This document shows positions 1 through 9,691 of a stretch of DNA of 45,000 nt, piece after piece. Both the position numbers and the translations under genes were made by a program. Within the stretch, counting starts at the first letter, position 1. Every line of letters begins with the position of its first letter. The notes under the pieces are model-generated. The model was given only the letters and a program-made list of their open reading frames with translations. It searched no databases and had not been told where the DNA came from. This DNA is from Botryococcus braunii (lineage: Eukaryota > Chlorophyta > Trebouxiophyceae): the NCBI GenBank assembly GCA_002005505.1, contig MVGU01000703.1, forward strand, positions 260,001 through 305,000, in the 5' to 3' direction.

Positions 1-3000
1 CCCACTCAATCTCTGCAACCACTCTGGCAACTATGAGAAGATCATCGACATAAACAAGAATAAACGACAGATTACCATCAGGGCCCTCCTGATGTATACC
101 CCAGCGTCGCTCTTGCACACACTATACCCCATCACGCTCAACTTGTCGCTCAAGGTCTTGTGCCAAGCCCGTGGGGCTTGCTTAAGACCGTAGAGTGCCT
201 TCCTGAGCTTGCACACAACTCTCGTGTTGCCATTCTCAAATCCTGGTGGTTGGGTCACATAGACCTCTTCCTCCAACTCCCCATTGAGAAAAGCTGTCTT
301 GATATCCACTTGGTGGATCTCAAGATTTTGTGTGGCAGCCACTGCCAGCACAGCTCTCCTAGCACCATAGCTGCTGGTAGGTGCAAAAACCTCACCAACA
401 TCTATACCAGGAATCTGTCTGCAACCCTGGGCAACCAATCTTGCTTTAAACCGAGTGACATTCCCATGTGCATCGTTTTTTGTAGAAAAAATCCAATGAA
501 CAGGGATAACTTTCTGCCCATGGGGTCTTTCCACATACTGCATAACCTCATGGGTGTCTAAAGACTCCATCTCCTCTTGCATTGCCTGCTGCCAAAACTC
601 CCACTGAGGTGAGCGCTGGGCTTCCCTCAAGTTTGAGGGCACGTGAACTTTTCCCAACGTGACAGAAGGTACACTCTGTACCTTATGCTGTGGTGCAGCA
701 GGGCTGTCAGCCTTACTGATGCTGCTCCCTTCTCTCTCTCTCTCTCCCTGGTTGCCAGAATAAGGTACATTATGTACCTTATGCTGGGACTGGGCAGTAC
801 TGCCGGGATTATCTGATTCCTTCTCAAGTCTCTCTCTCTCTCCTTGACTCACACTTGGGCACACTACCCAGACTTGCCTGAGCTGCGCCTACAATGTCAG
901 CCTGCACACCATAAGCATGACTAGCCAGTGACTGGGATTGGGCACCAGCTTCCCCTACTGCTGGCATGTCTAACCCACTGCTCTCATCTCTTACATCTGC
1001 ACCGAACATAGCCTCGACTGTCTCAACCTGCCCCTGCATATCAGGGAGACCAACCATGTTTGGCTCACTCACAATTGCCTGACCTGGGTCAGGGGCATGC
1101 AATGGGATGTCAGAATGCTCTCTCCTAGCCACGCGCTGTACATAACGCTGCTCCCTTGTAAGGGTGGTCCCTGGAGGAAGGGGAATTTGTGACTTCCCCT
1201 GCATTCGCAACCCCTCTTGTACCTTCTGCATTTTTTCTACCTGGGATTGAGTTTCTACACCCCCCCTGGCCAGATTCTGCATATGCTCAAGCACCGACCA
1301 CGAGTGCTGAGATGGTTCTGGGGTCCCAACAGTAGGATCCAGGCTGGTGGGGTTTCCTTGGTCATGTGCTGCTGTGGTCCCGTCTCCAGACTGATCCCCA
1401 GCACAAAGTCCAGAGGTCCCAGGAGCCCCAGTGGAAAGCGTCTCCACTCCATGGTCATCCTCCTCATCCCAGAACGTGGGTGGAGCAGCAGAGGGAATTG
1501 CTTGAGGCGTTGCCAGATTCTCACTGCCAAGGGGGGGTGATATCCTAGAATCATAGACAGACCCAGGCTGGACCTTTGATAGACCCACTCTCTCAGCCCC
1601 CCTCAAGTGCTCGATAAAGCTGACGTCCCTACTCTCCTTCCACACTCCATTCCCCACGTACACACGATACGCTTTAGACTGGGGACAATAACCAGTAAAC
1701 ATCCCAGGGGTGGTCTTGGGCCCAAAAACAGACCTTTGGCCACTGGGAATGTGCACATGGGCTACACAGCCAAACGTGCGCAGCACAGACACATCAGGTT
1801 TGACACCAAAGAATAATTCCATGGGGGTCAGGGACCTGCCTGAAGTAGGACCCACATTGTAGAGGAGGGTAGCTGTCTCAAGCGCCTCCTTCCAAAGGGA
1901 GGGGTCTGCTGCAGCATGGACCAACAGAGTCCTTGTTCGCTCCTTCAGGGTCCTATTCATCCTCTCCGCCACCCCATTCTGCTGAGGCGTGTAGGGCGCT
2001 GAGGACTCCATCTTAGTGCCCTGCTGAGCACAAAACTCTTTGAATTGCTGGTTCAGGAACTCTGAACCCCTGTCAGTCCTCACACACTTCACAACCGTGC
2101 CTCGTTGGGTCTGCCAAAAGCGGAGCAGGTCTATCACAGCCTTTGGGATGCAATCCTTTGACTTCACAGGCAGGGAGGCAACTTGGTGTGAACTTTCATC
2201 CACTACAGTGACCCAATATCGTTCACCTGTGATGGCAGGAGGTGATATGGGACCCACAGTATCCACATGGACTCTATCGAGTGGGTGATGTGCAGGCCTG
2301 GAAGATACAGGGAAAGGAGGTCTGGAGTGTTTCCCTTGTATACACGATTCACAGTGCTTGGGGCACTCAGAGCAGGGAGCAAGGGAGATATTGATTCCTG
2401 TAACCAGATCTTCCTTGGAGAACCTCTGCATGCTGCTGGCACCAGGATGACCTAACCTAGCATGCCACAGAGATCTCTCGCTACACACGTGTCCTTTCCT
2501 AAGATGAGACGCCTCAGCCATGTGATCAATATGTCTGCAGCCAACTTGCTGCCCTCTGACAGGACTAACAAACTCCAAAAAAAACAGACCTCGTGCGCGG
2601 GTGATATCTCCACACCACCCTTCAGGTCCCTTCATGGCTGTGTAACCACCTGCAGTGTCAGTCAGGAAAGATGCTCCATCCTGAATTGCACCAGTGACTG
2701 AAATGAGGTTGGTATGCGCAGAAGGAACACACTGCACATTGTGCAGCCAGAATACTTCGTGCCTTGCATTCACAAGGCATACAGACCCAGATGCAATGAT
2801 TCCTCCCTTGGCGTCTGAGGTTGCCAAGTGCAGAGGAAGAGGCTGTCTATGCATAACTGGATTATGGAGCAATGAGAGATCATTGACTATATGCACAGAG
2901 GCACCACTATCTATTAACCAAGATGTGCTGCTAGCTCCATGCGAAGTTGGGGCAAGCACATTGAGAGAGATAAACATCGCCTCACCAGAAGGAGGGGGTG

Positions 3001-4198
3001 GAGGTGGTAAATGCCACCCCGGAAACGTGTGTTGACTTGTTGGATAGTTATATGCTGAAGGAGGTCCAGGGCTGGAAGCGGATGAAGGCGGGCCACCCCG
3101 GCCAGATCCATGGTCCCACCAGGCTTGAGGAGACGACTGTGGGCCTCCCTGGCCCCAGTAAGCTGCAGGCCCAACGCTTGCCGCTTGCATGTTTTGATGC
3201 AGAGCCTGCAGCTGCCTGAGCGGTCCGCAGTCAGTCATGAAGTGGCCCTTTGCCTTGCAGAAGTGGCATGTAAGCTCCTCTCTGGGCCTTCTTGCCCTGC
3301 CAGGTCCACGCCCCCTGCCACCAAAAGTAGTTGCAGAGGGGCCAGCGGGAGGCTGTTCGTTTGCTGGTAGTGCTGCTCCAACTCCCGGTACTGCTCCCAC
3401 TCCTGGTGCAGCTCCAGCGCTTGATGACGCTCCAGCTACCCCCCCAGAGGGACCAGCCACTGCTGCAGCTGCCATGGCCTGAGGTGTTCCCTCTGCAGGT
3501 GGGTCCTTGTACCCACGGCTGGCTGCGGCGCGCAGGATTCTTTGAATCAGCTCCAATGGCGGCTTGTCGGTTGCCATAACCTCCAGGGACTCGAGCCTCA
3601 GCACAGGAGGGAGGCCCTTCACCATCAGCTCCCCAACATTGTGGTCCAAGAGGATGAACGCGTTGTTTCTGAGACTTGTAGCCAGATCCATCATTCTGTA
3701 GAGGTAGACCTTGAGTGTCTCCCCTGTCTTGATGCCCTGCTCCATTTCCTTGTACCACTCAAGGTTGATGTCTTGGTTGCTCCCTCCAGTGTGACTGTTC
3801 TTCACCCACGCGATGAAGTCGAACGCTGCTTTGTGGCATGAGATCTGAGAATGCCAGATGACTGGAACTGACTGGATCAGCCACTGCTTGATGGCTGAGT
3901 TCTCCACCGACCCTGGCATTGGCCTCTCCAAAGCCGCTCTGACCCCCTTGGTGTTTGCGCACGCCTCCAAATTTTCATACCAAAATTCAAAATTGCGCCC
4001 TCCATCATCAAGCATGACAGTCATCTTTGGATTAGAGGTATTGGGGATGTAGGCTGCCTTGTCAATCTCCACCTTTGGTTCTGCAGTGGCTGATTGTGTC
4101 CCGGTCATAGACTGCCCTGGAGTGGCCCCACTGACTTCTCCAGGTTGAGACATTGCTGTTTCACTGCTACTTTCCTTTTCTTTGCCCCTTTTTGTCAT
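1..4198 (-). pseudogene. Copia-1 gag-pol, frameshifted
   Basis: Gag, protease, integrase and part of reverse transcriptase of a Ty1/copia polyprotein. The first open frame (4198-824, 1124 codons) holds the zinc knuckle (CHFCKAKGHFMTDC), the protease motif DSGAS and the integrase core (VDTVGP, DRGSEF, PQQNGVAER). Compared with copia-2 an 83-bp deletion in the GA-rich spacer after integrase shifts the frame and ends it shortly after the CESRRERE motif. A second frame (864-31) carries the RT start up to the palm. One C is missing from a four-C run near position 85, so the frame shifts just before the YVDD catalytic motif. The copy is therefore unlikely to make active polymerase. Confidence 0.92.
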
Positions 4199-4574
4199 AC
4201 TATTGTCACTTCACCAGCCAAACTTACTCATAAACTTCTGGAATGCAGCAATACCCTACAATTCCCTCCATGTCATGGAAATTTACCAGCCAGTCTTGCA
4301 CAGTAGTAGCAGATATGTTCCCCTCAGAAGTTTGCGCCGGAGTCCGGCCCGACTCACTCAGTGCTTCTAGACAACGTCTATGAATGATAAAGCACAGCTA
4401 AAACTTCAATTATGAATTTCCCAGAAAGGTAAACTGTGAGTAAGATAATGGTCCTGGTACACTCGAGTTCCCTTGCGCCGCTGCGCCATGCTCGAGCTCC
4501 TTTGTTGACGCTTACGTCTGACCCATCCGTAGACGACCTTCACTCCTGCTTTTACTTGGCTCAGCTGGAAGGGC

Positions 4575-4588
4575 GTGGGCCCATAACC
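4575..4588 (-). other. Copia-1 primer binding site (half-tRNA initiator Met type)
   Basis: The minus-strand sequence GGTTATGGGCCCAC follows the 5' LTR directly. It is complementary to the anticodon arm of initiator tRNA-Met (GTGGGCCCATAACC), not to a tRNA 3' end. This is the primer type known from Drosophila copia, where a 5' half-tRNA primes reverse transcription. The same 14 bases follow the LTRs of copia-2 and copia-3. Confidence 0.8.
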
Positions 4589-4954
4589 TGTGAAAGGTTA
4601 TGGGCAATCGGCTTTCCCTGTACAAAGCAGACAGGTCGTCAATAGACGAAGTTACTCCAGCTACAGTCCGTACGACTGTCTGCTGAGTGCCACACACAAC
4701 TGTCGGACAAGACTAGCATCTGGTGATGCCCAGCATCTTTCACAACCAGTTGGTATTCACTCCGGTGGGGCAGCCTTAAGAGTTCATCCGACAAACGTGT
4801 GATCTAGATAGGATTGTACCTTATGTTCGAAAACGTCCAGAATCTGCCGTGTCTCAAGGTACCTTATGTTCTCAATGGACCCATATCCTAATAGTGCACA
4901 CATGAAGATCACTTAAAGCACAAGGCATTCAATAATAATGTTCAGAACTCAACA
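4589..4954 (-). repeat. Copia-1 5' LTR (366 bp, short form)
   Basis: On the minus strand it starts TGTTGAGTTCTG and ends CCTTTCACA, next to the primer binding site. It matches the 694-bp LTR of copia-2 except that 328 bp are missing. The missing part is one copy of a 135-bp internal repeat plus a 193-bp spacer. The junction reads GTACAG followed by GGAAAGCC, as if a GT...AG segment had been removed. Confidence 0.93.
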
Positions 4955-4995
4955 GTATACCCTGGTGACGGACGGCTCATCGCACCTTTATTGGT
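4955..4995 (+). repeat. DIRS split direct repeat A1 (visible right part)
   Basis: 41 bp starting GTATACCCTGGTGACGG and ending CCTTTATTGGT, identical to 42908-42948 (A2). Copia-1 abuts its left edge, so A1 is probably longer and continues beyond the window. The two copies diverge right after TTGGT, which marks the inner boundary of the repeat. Confidence 0.85.
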
Positions 4996-5053
4996 GTTGG
5001 TGGCCGACGCCACTGGCTTGGGCAGGAGCAGTTTGTATTTGTTATTCCTCAGC

Positions 5054-5716
5054 ATGGCGTCAGGTGCTGGGGCGGTAAGAGATGTGTTACCCCTTTTCGA
5101 AGCTTGGGCAGCTAACGTTGATCCACCGGACGACTTTCGAGCTAAAGCTCAGTCCGGAAAGTCATGTGGTTTCGCTCTAATAGGAAAGGAAGCAGATCCT
5201 CACAAACTCTACGAGGTCGCCGTCATATATTATGGCGGTCTCGAAGAGTTGAATGAAGAGCACTTTGTTGAGGTGATAGCTAAGAGGGCTGCCGGGTCCC
5301 CAGGGGACACCAAACAGGTCGTGTTTAGAGTGCACACATCGTTATTCAGTCCAAACTCGCCCTATTCGAGCTCAGTTCTAAGTAATCCGTCAGCTGCACC
5401 CAAGTTTAATCCTCTAAGGGTTTGGTTAGCCCCATCAGAAGTTTTCGACAGGCTAGACAGGGTGTTCGTGAACAGAATAGAGCCAGTACCTAAAGAGTGG
5501 GCCAGCCACGGGGAGCAAGTAACCAACAGGGCAGTCGCGTCGCCGCCTTCAAAAGAAACGTTGAAACAGGTAAATAAATTACAAAGGAAAACAAAGAAAC
5601 ACAGCAAGAGACGCAGGAGCTCCTCGGGCAGCTTCTCTTCGTCTGAGCTTGCCAGTTCGGACGAAGATCGTAGCAGGTTGCTGACTCGCGCTGAACAGGC
5701 GGCGGAGAGTCACAAG
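5054..5716 (+). CDS. DIRS gag-like protein, putative exon 1
   Basis: The first open frame inside the DIRS left end, 221 codons starting at the ATG of MASGAGAVRD. The sequence is not one I recognise from a named family; by position it is the gag-like ORF1 of the element. The N-terminal two thirds look globular. From about residue 165 the chain becomes very basic and serine rich (KLQRKTKKHSKRRRSSS), as in nucleic-acid-binding gag tails. The frame ends SHK at CACAAG/GTAAGAAG, a strong 5' splice site, and hits a stop soon after if not spliced. Splicing to a later exon in the same phase is inferred, not shown. Confidence 0.55.
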
Positions 5717-6239
5717 GTAAGAAGTTAGTTTAACTTTATCGCAAAATAGGAGGGTTCATGCAAGAACGATTGGGTTGCAAGCTGCAGTAGGCAGCACCTG
5801 GCAAGTCTCGCAGTGCAGTAGACATAAATCAGGAAATATGTACTAACCCTGCGGACTAACTAAGGGCAACAGCAGGCTCAAAGGCAACAAAAGCGCAGAG
5901 TCACGGCTACGTCGCACATTGGGGTGCGGGAACTGAGAAATGAAGGTCAGGCCAAGGGATACAGGGCTGGCAGGACAGGGAGACTGAGGTGTCTAACGTA
6001 TGCCATTGGTCAAAGAAGCTGGGGTGCCGGTTGGAGGCCAAATCCCTTTGAAGAGAGGAAAGGCAGGGTGTCATAAGCTCGAGGGGGAAGGGGACAAGGT
6101 TACCTGGAGGCTGGCAAGAGCAAGGCTACCTGTGGGATTAACTGGAATGTAGGCAAGAAGGCCAGGGCAATTCAGGGGAATATGGGGAGGCCTTTTAAGG
6201 CGGTTGGAGACCAGAGGGCAACATGCATTAGTCAAACGC

Positions 6240-6440
6240 ACAAGGGGGGGGGCAGGCCAGAGGCCAAGGGCAGAGCCAAGGGGGCAAGGGGGCCAGGGCC
6301 GGGAGGCCAGGGAGGCCTGGGCCAGGGGGCCAGTGCTGGAGGGCCAGGGGGCCTGTGCCTGGGGGCCAGGAGGCAGGGGCCAGGAGGGTGAGAGCCGGGA
6401 GGCCAGGGCCAGGGTGCCAGGGCAAGGGGGCTCGCATAAG
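6240..6440 (+). repeat. G-rich imperfect tandem repeat
   Basis: Repeated runs of three or more G separated by CCA or GGCC blocks, for example GGGCCAGGGCCGGGAGG. The + strand could form G-quadruplexes. It lies in the putative first intron or leader of the DIRS element. Confidence 0.7.
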
Positions 6441-6462
6441 GTACAGCAAAAAATAAGGTACA
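6436..6462 (+). promoter_or_regulatory. Tandem ATAAGGTACA pair 1
   Basis: Two exact ATAAGGTACA copies start 17 bp apart (6436 and 6453). The second is followed by GTC. The same arrangement recurs at 6759-6785. The core GTAC is what SBP-domain plant transcription factors bind, but that function is inference. Confidence 0.45.
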
Positions 6463-6758
6463 GTCATATTGCAGGAAGGGTGCCACCACAGGGAGATGGG
6501 AGCATGCTGGGCAAGGTGGTATCCTTGTTGGAAAGGGAAGGGATCAGGGGAAGAGACCAACAAGAGGAAGGGAGGGAGCTTGGAAGAGGGGGTATCACAG
6601 CAGAACCTCAAGGGGGAGGTGTCAGGCAGGCAGAGACCCCCCAAAAAGCAATGGAAACAATAGCACCAGGGAGGTTAACATGCTGTGGGACAGGAGACAG
6701 CTTTAAGTGGGAAGAGGGCAAGGCTAGCAGGCCAAAGGGAAGGGGCCACGTTGCTGAC

Positions 6759-6785
6759 ATAAGGTACAAGGGAAAATAAGGTACA
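6759..6785 (+). promoter_or_regulatory. Tandem ATAAGGTACA pair 2
   Basis: Two exact ATAAGGTACA copies start 17 bp apart (6759 and 6776), again with GTC after the second. Flanks differ from pair 1 apart from short A-rich matches, so the motif and its spacing are what is shared. Confidence 0.45.
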
Positions 6786-6872
6786 GTCTTGGTGCATGGG
6801 TTATCATACCAGCAAGAGGCTGACATTTGATATGGGATGCACTTAAGCTGAGGGATGGTCGCCTGGGAGCAG

Positions 6873-7163
6873 GGCAGCGCCAGGGAAAAGGTCAGGGCCA
6901 TGGCACAGAGGGTGGCAGCAGCCACCAGAGGCAAGCACGAGGATGATTGGCAGGATCTTGCCAGGCGAGCTACAGAACTCAGGGAAGACTGCAGAAAGGA
7001 CTACAACCAAACCGGCAGAGGTGCCAGGGATTTCTACAAGAGGGCGCTGGAAGTAGCAGCACATGAGCTGCGGCTGGACAAACAGTTGCAGAACAAGAAC
7101 TACGCAAACATCTCCATCGAGTCCAGCGACTCAGAGGCAAAGAAATTACAGGCAAGGGAAAAG
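6873..7163 (+). CDS. DIRS gag-like protein, putative exon 2
   Basis: A 97-codon open stretch rich in charged residues (REKVRAMAQRV ... KKLQAREK), likely alpha-helical. I do not recognise a family. It ends at GAAAAG/GTAAGC, a consensus 5' splice site, and begins after a plausible acceptor (GGGAGCAG/GGC) in the phase left by exon 1. Without splicing an in-frame ATG at 6855 could serve as start. The exon limits are inferred from splice consensus only. Confidence 0.4.
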
Positions 7164-7980
7164 GTAAGCGCACGACCGGACTTATCAAGTTGCATATAGG
7201 CCAGAGTGCTAGGCAAGTTGAGTGCTGGCAGTAGTGAAGCGCAAGGTGGGGGACGCAGTCAGGGGGGTGTTGCGCCCAAGGCATGTTTTTCCTAGCAGGT
7301 CTCATGCTATGTGAAAGCCAAGAACAGGGCCTGGGGAGTCAGGCGACAGAGACTAGGGCATGTGGCATATGGCTGTAGGACCTGCCTGTGCAGTTTGTTG
7401 GGCTGTGGTAAAGGCAGGGCAAGCAGGGCAGGGCAACGTAGGATTTGAATGCGCAGAACGGCACTGTAAAGTGATTCTTTCATGGGCATGCTTTGGGCAG
7501 CTCGTTGCGAGCGAGCTGCAGCTGAGAACACTGTAGTGAGGCTTAGCTGGCAAAGCAGGCAAGGGCTGGGGGAGAGTGGAGGGCCTTATGGCGTACCGGG
7601 TGAGTCACGCATGGCCGTGGAGGGTCGTCAGAAAGGGGCAGCAGCTATCAAGTGAGGGCTGTAGGGGACCAGGACGCATGCAGGTAGCATCCAGGGAGGG
7701 AGAGAGCACACAGGTCAAGGCAGGGGAAGGGGAGTCAGGCGAGGCAAAAAGGGGGAACCACAAGCGTGAGCTTTAGGCTGTAAAAGAGATACTTAACTCT
7801 TGTCAGAGGTAAGGGGAACAGGGTTGTAAAGCTTGCACGGCCAAAAGGAGGGCCAAGGGTTCGGGCAGCCGGCGATCGGGAGAGACAGTTGGCGCCGGGG
7901 ACGCCAGGGCCTATTCGGGAGGAAAAGTCGGATTGCCCGAGGGGCAAACATGGTGAAACAAACCATATGTAGTGCAAGAG
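7164..7980 (+). other. DIRS interval, probable intron, no gene seen
   Basis: It starts with the donor GTAAGC and ends near a weak acceptor region at about 7972-7980. It is purine rich on the + strand. No frame on either strand resembles a known protein. Confidence 0.35.
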
Positions 7981-8394
7981 AGGCACCGGGTGCAGGCGGG
8001 GAAGATAAAAGGGCTGCTGGACTACCTGTTCGCGGAGCGGTGGCAGCTGGATTATGCTGTCTTGCAAGACAAGGCACACAGTGTGCATTTGGAGGAGAAA
8101 GCAAGTGCACAAGTCACGGTCCTGACGACGAGTCTTCAGCAACGTGCAGCGGCTGCACCCAACTACGGATCTCCGGGCGGTCAGGGGCGCGGGGGCGCGG
8201 GGACCCCAAAGAGGAAGCAGCTGCAAAATGGGGGTTTTGATCTCACACATTATCCTGGGGCAAGGCAGGCGCCCAAGGACTGCTGCAGAGGCTGGTGGTT
8301 GGATGGGATATGCAATGCCATTGCAGGAGAAAAGTTCTGCATGTTCACACATCTGCAGGAGCACAAGGGAAGGGGGTGGGTACATAGAAATTAA
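7981..8394 (+). CDS. DIRS gag-like protein, C-terminal part with Cys/His cluster
   Basis: An open frame ending at TAA 8392-8394. The N-terminal half is helical (AGKIKGLLDYLFAERWQLDY). The C-terminal end has a Cys/His cluster (DCC ... GICNAI ... KFCMFTHLQEH) that resembles the degenerate zinc-binding tail of DIRS ORF1 proteins. This match is by pattern only. The start is uncertain: the frame is open from 7957 and several AG acceptors are possible. Confidence 0.4.
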   Translation, partial: RHRVQAGKIKGLLDYLFAERWQLDYAVLQDKAHSVHLEEKASAQVTVLTTSLQQRAAAAPNYGSPGGQGRGGAGTPKRKQLQNGGFDLTHYPGARQAPKDCCRGWWLDGICNAIAGEKFCMFTHLQEHKGRGWVHRN

Positions 8395-8397
8395 ATC

Positions 8398-8610
8398 ATG
8401 CAGGGGGTGTTTTTGTCAACGGGAGAGTTAGAGGTGGGGGGGCCAGATTGGGAAGGGGCAGGTTGGGCTGAAGCCACAGAACCACAAGGTGGGGCTGGCA
8501 GTGGGGCAGGTCAAGCTCCACAAGCAACAAGGTTCATAGCAAGTTGTGATAGGGTTGGGCCAAGCATAGACGTGAAGTGGGAGGAAGTACATCAGGCTTT
8601 GGAGGCCTGA
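8398..8610 (+). CDS. DIRS short frame just upstream of RT, ends TGA
   Basis: A 70-codon frame starting with ATG three bases after the preceding stop and ending with TGA at 8608-8610. It is in the same reading frame as the RT segment that follows with no gap. The sequence is Gly/Ala rich and then ends IDVKWEEVHQALEA. It may be the true start of the pol product if the TGA is read through, or the tail of gag. No homology was recognised. Confidence 0.35.
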   Translation: MQGVFLSTGELEVGGPDWEGAGWAEATEPQGGAGSGAGQAPQATRFIASCDRVGPSIDVKWEEVHQALEA

Positions 8611-9107
8611 CAGGAGAGCAACAGTACTGTGGGGGAGCCAGCAGGCCCAGGCACCCCATGGTCGCTTGCGCAGGAGTGGGGCAGGGCACTTAAAGACGAT
8701 GAGTTTGTGGCAGGGGTGCCAAATAGACGTATAAAGGCGTGGGAGGAGTATTTCAAGTGGGCACAGGGCGATGCACCGCTCTCTGCAGAGCAGCTTAAGA
8801 TTTTGTCGTGGCTCAGGCACGGGGTCAAGGTGGAATGGGTAGGGGTGGACACCGAAGCGCAGAAGGGCCACCCTAGCTATAGCCAAAGAAGACAGCAGGT
8901 GTGGGAACTGTTGAAGGGCACAGTAGCTGGGCAAGGGCAGAGGGCCAGGGAGTTGCTCCAAGGGGACAAACCTGGGAAAGTGCAGTTTGCTAATAGAAAG
9001 TCTGTGCAACTGCATGAGGCGTTTGTGAAGACGTCCTTGGAGGATTTGCTTAACACAGGGGCAGTACGTGAAGTGGCTGAAGATAAGGTACAGGTATGCA
9101 GTGGGTT
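8611..9107 (+). CDS. DIRS RT-RNase H frame, part 1 (N-terminal)
   Basis: The N-terminal extension of a DIRS reverse transcriptase, open from the TGA at 8608 up to the gypsy-A insertion. It leads into SVQLHEAFVKTSLEDLLNTGAVREV and VQVCSG, the segment that precedes the first RT motif in DIRS polymerases. No in-frame ATG was seen in this part, so expression needs readthrough of the TGA, splicing, or a start not visible here. After removal of gypsy-A and one GGGTT copy the frame continues at 13583 without a shift. Confidence 0.8.
9103..9107 (+). repeat. Target site duplication of gypsy-A (GGGTT, left)
   Basis: GGGTT precedes the left LTR and is repeated at 13578-13582 right after the last LTR copy. 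One copy is needed to keep the DIRS RT frame open. Confidence 0.9.
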
Positions 9108-9585
9108 TGTAACGGAATGCGAGGATTTCCGAGCATTTCGGGACATTTGCGGGAGACGCCCTTTGGCGCCATACTGCACGCCCGTGGGAGCCACGTGGTT
9201 AGCCGCTCGAACGAGAGTAGCACCTTCCGTCGGTGATGGTTGCTTACGCCATGCATAGTTGGCACTCCGTCATTGCGTGTGTTTGATGACAATAATTGTC
9301 ACCGTTAGCACGCCAGCGAGTGGACGATCTAGGGCTCTCACGAAGGATAGAGGGACAGAAGTCGTACATGGGCCGAGTCCGAATGATAGGCGTCCCTTGG
9401 CTAGGAACCCGCGTGCCGAGTAGATTAACACGAGAGGACAGAACTGGAGAAACCACAAGGGTAAGCTGTGTGGTGGGGTGGTTCTTGTAAACGCTTGCTT
9501 GCCCCAAGTGACGGACCTCGTGTCGCGCCTCGTTCCTTGCTCCCTTCCTGCCTTACTTCCTTATAAATTCCGCTGAGTTATTACA
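9108..9585 (+). repeat. Gypsy-A 5' LTR (478 bp)
   Basis: Starts TGTAACGGAATGCG and ends GAGTTATTACA. Two further copies are at 11836-12302 and 13102-13577. The three agree over their shared length as far as I compared. Confidence 0.92.
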
Positions 9586-9602
9586 TTTGGTATCGGCGAA
9601 AG
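9586..9602 (+). other. Gypsy-A primer binding site
   Basis: TTTGGTATCGGCGAAAG follows the LTR. TGGTATC matches the start of the common plant primer site complementary to the initiator tRNA-Met 3' end, but the following bases differ, so the tRNA is not certain. Confidence 0.5.
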
Positions 9603-9691
9603 CCGTTATCAATCCTTTGGGGTTTTCGATCAAGTTGTTGGAAGTTGGCAGATGCCGATGCAAGGATCTAACTTTGGGATGCCCCTCGTAG

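Larger units (their letters stand above)
1..4954 (-). mobile_element. Copia-1, Ty1/copia LTR retrotransposon, 3' part outside window
   Basis: A Ty1/copia element read on the minus strand. Its 5' LTR is at 4589-4954, its primer binding site at 4575-4588 and its gag-pol frame runs from 4198 to the window edge. It stops inside reverse transcriptase, so the rest of pol and the 3' LTR lie left of the window. It is a near-identical sibling of copia-2 but carries two frameshifts and a much shorter LTR. The 5 bases right of the LTR (GTATA, 4955-4959) also occur in the second copy of the DIRS terminal repeat (42908-42912), so copia-1 seems to have inserted into that repeat. The matching target-site copy should lie outside the window. 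Confidence 0.95.
5717..6872 (+). other. DIRS interval between putative gag exons, G-rich
   Basis: I see no convincing gene here. It starts with a good splice donor (GTAAGAAG) and is inferred to be an intron of the gag-like gene. About 6240-6440 is strongly G-biased with many short imperfect repeats of a GGGGCCAGG type. Two pairs of ATAAGGTACA motifs lie at 6436-6462 and 6759-6785. Open frames on either strand here are products of the compositional bias. Confidence 0.45.

Noticed and set aside
6228..6644. Proline/leucine-rich minus-strand open frame of 138 codons.
   Set aside because: It is produced by the G-rich + strand repeat; no domain and no supporting start context.
9244..9507. An 87-codon minus-strand frame that occurs identically three times (also near 11972 and 13236).
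   Set aside because: All three copies lie in gypsy-A LTR copies, so repetition reflects the LTR and not a gene family.
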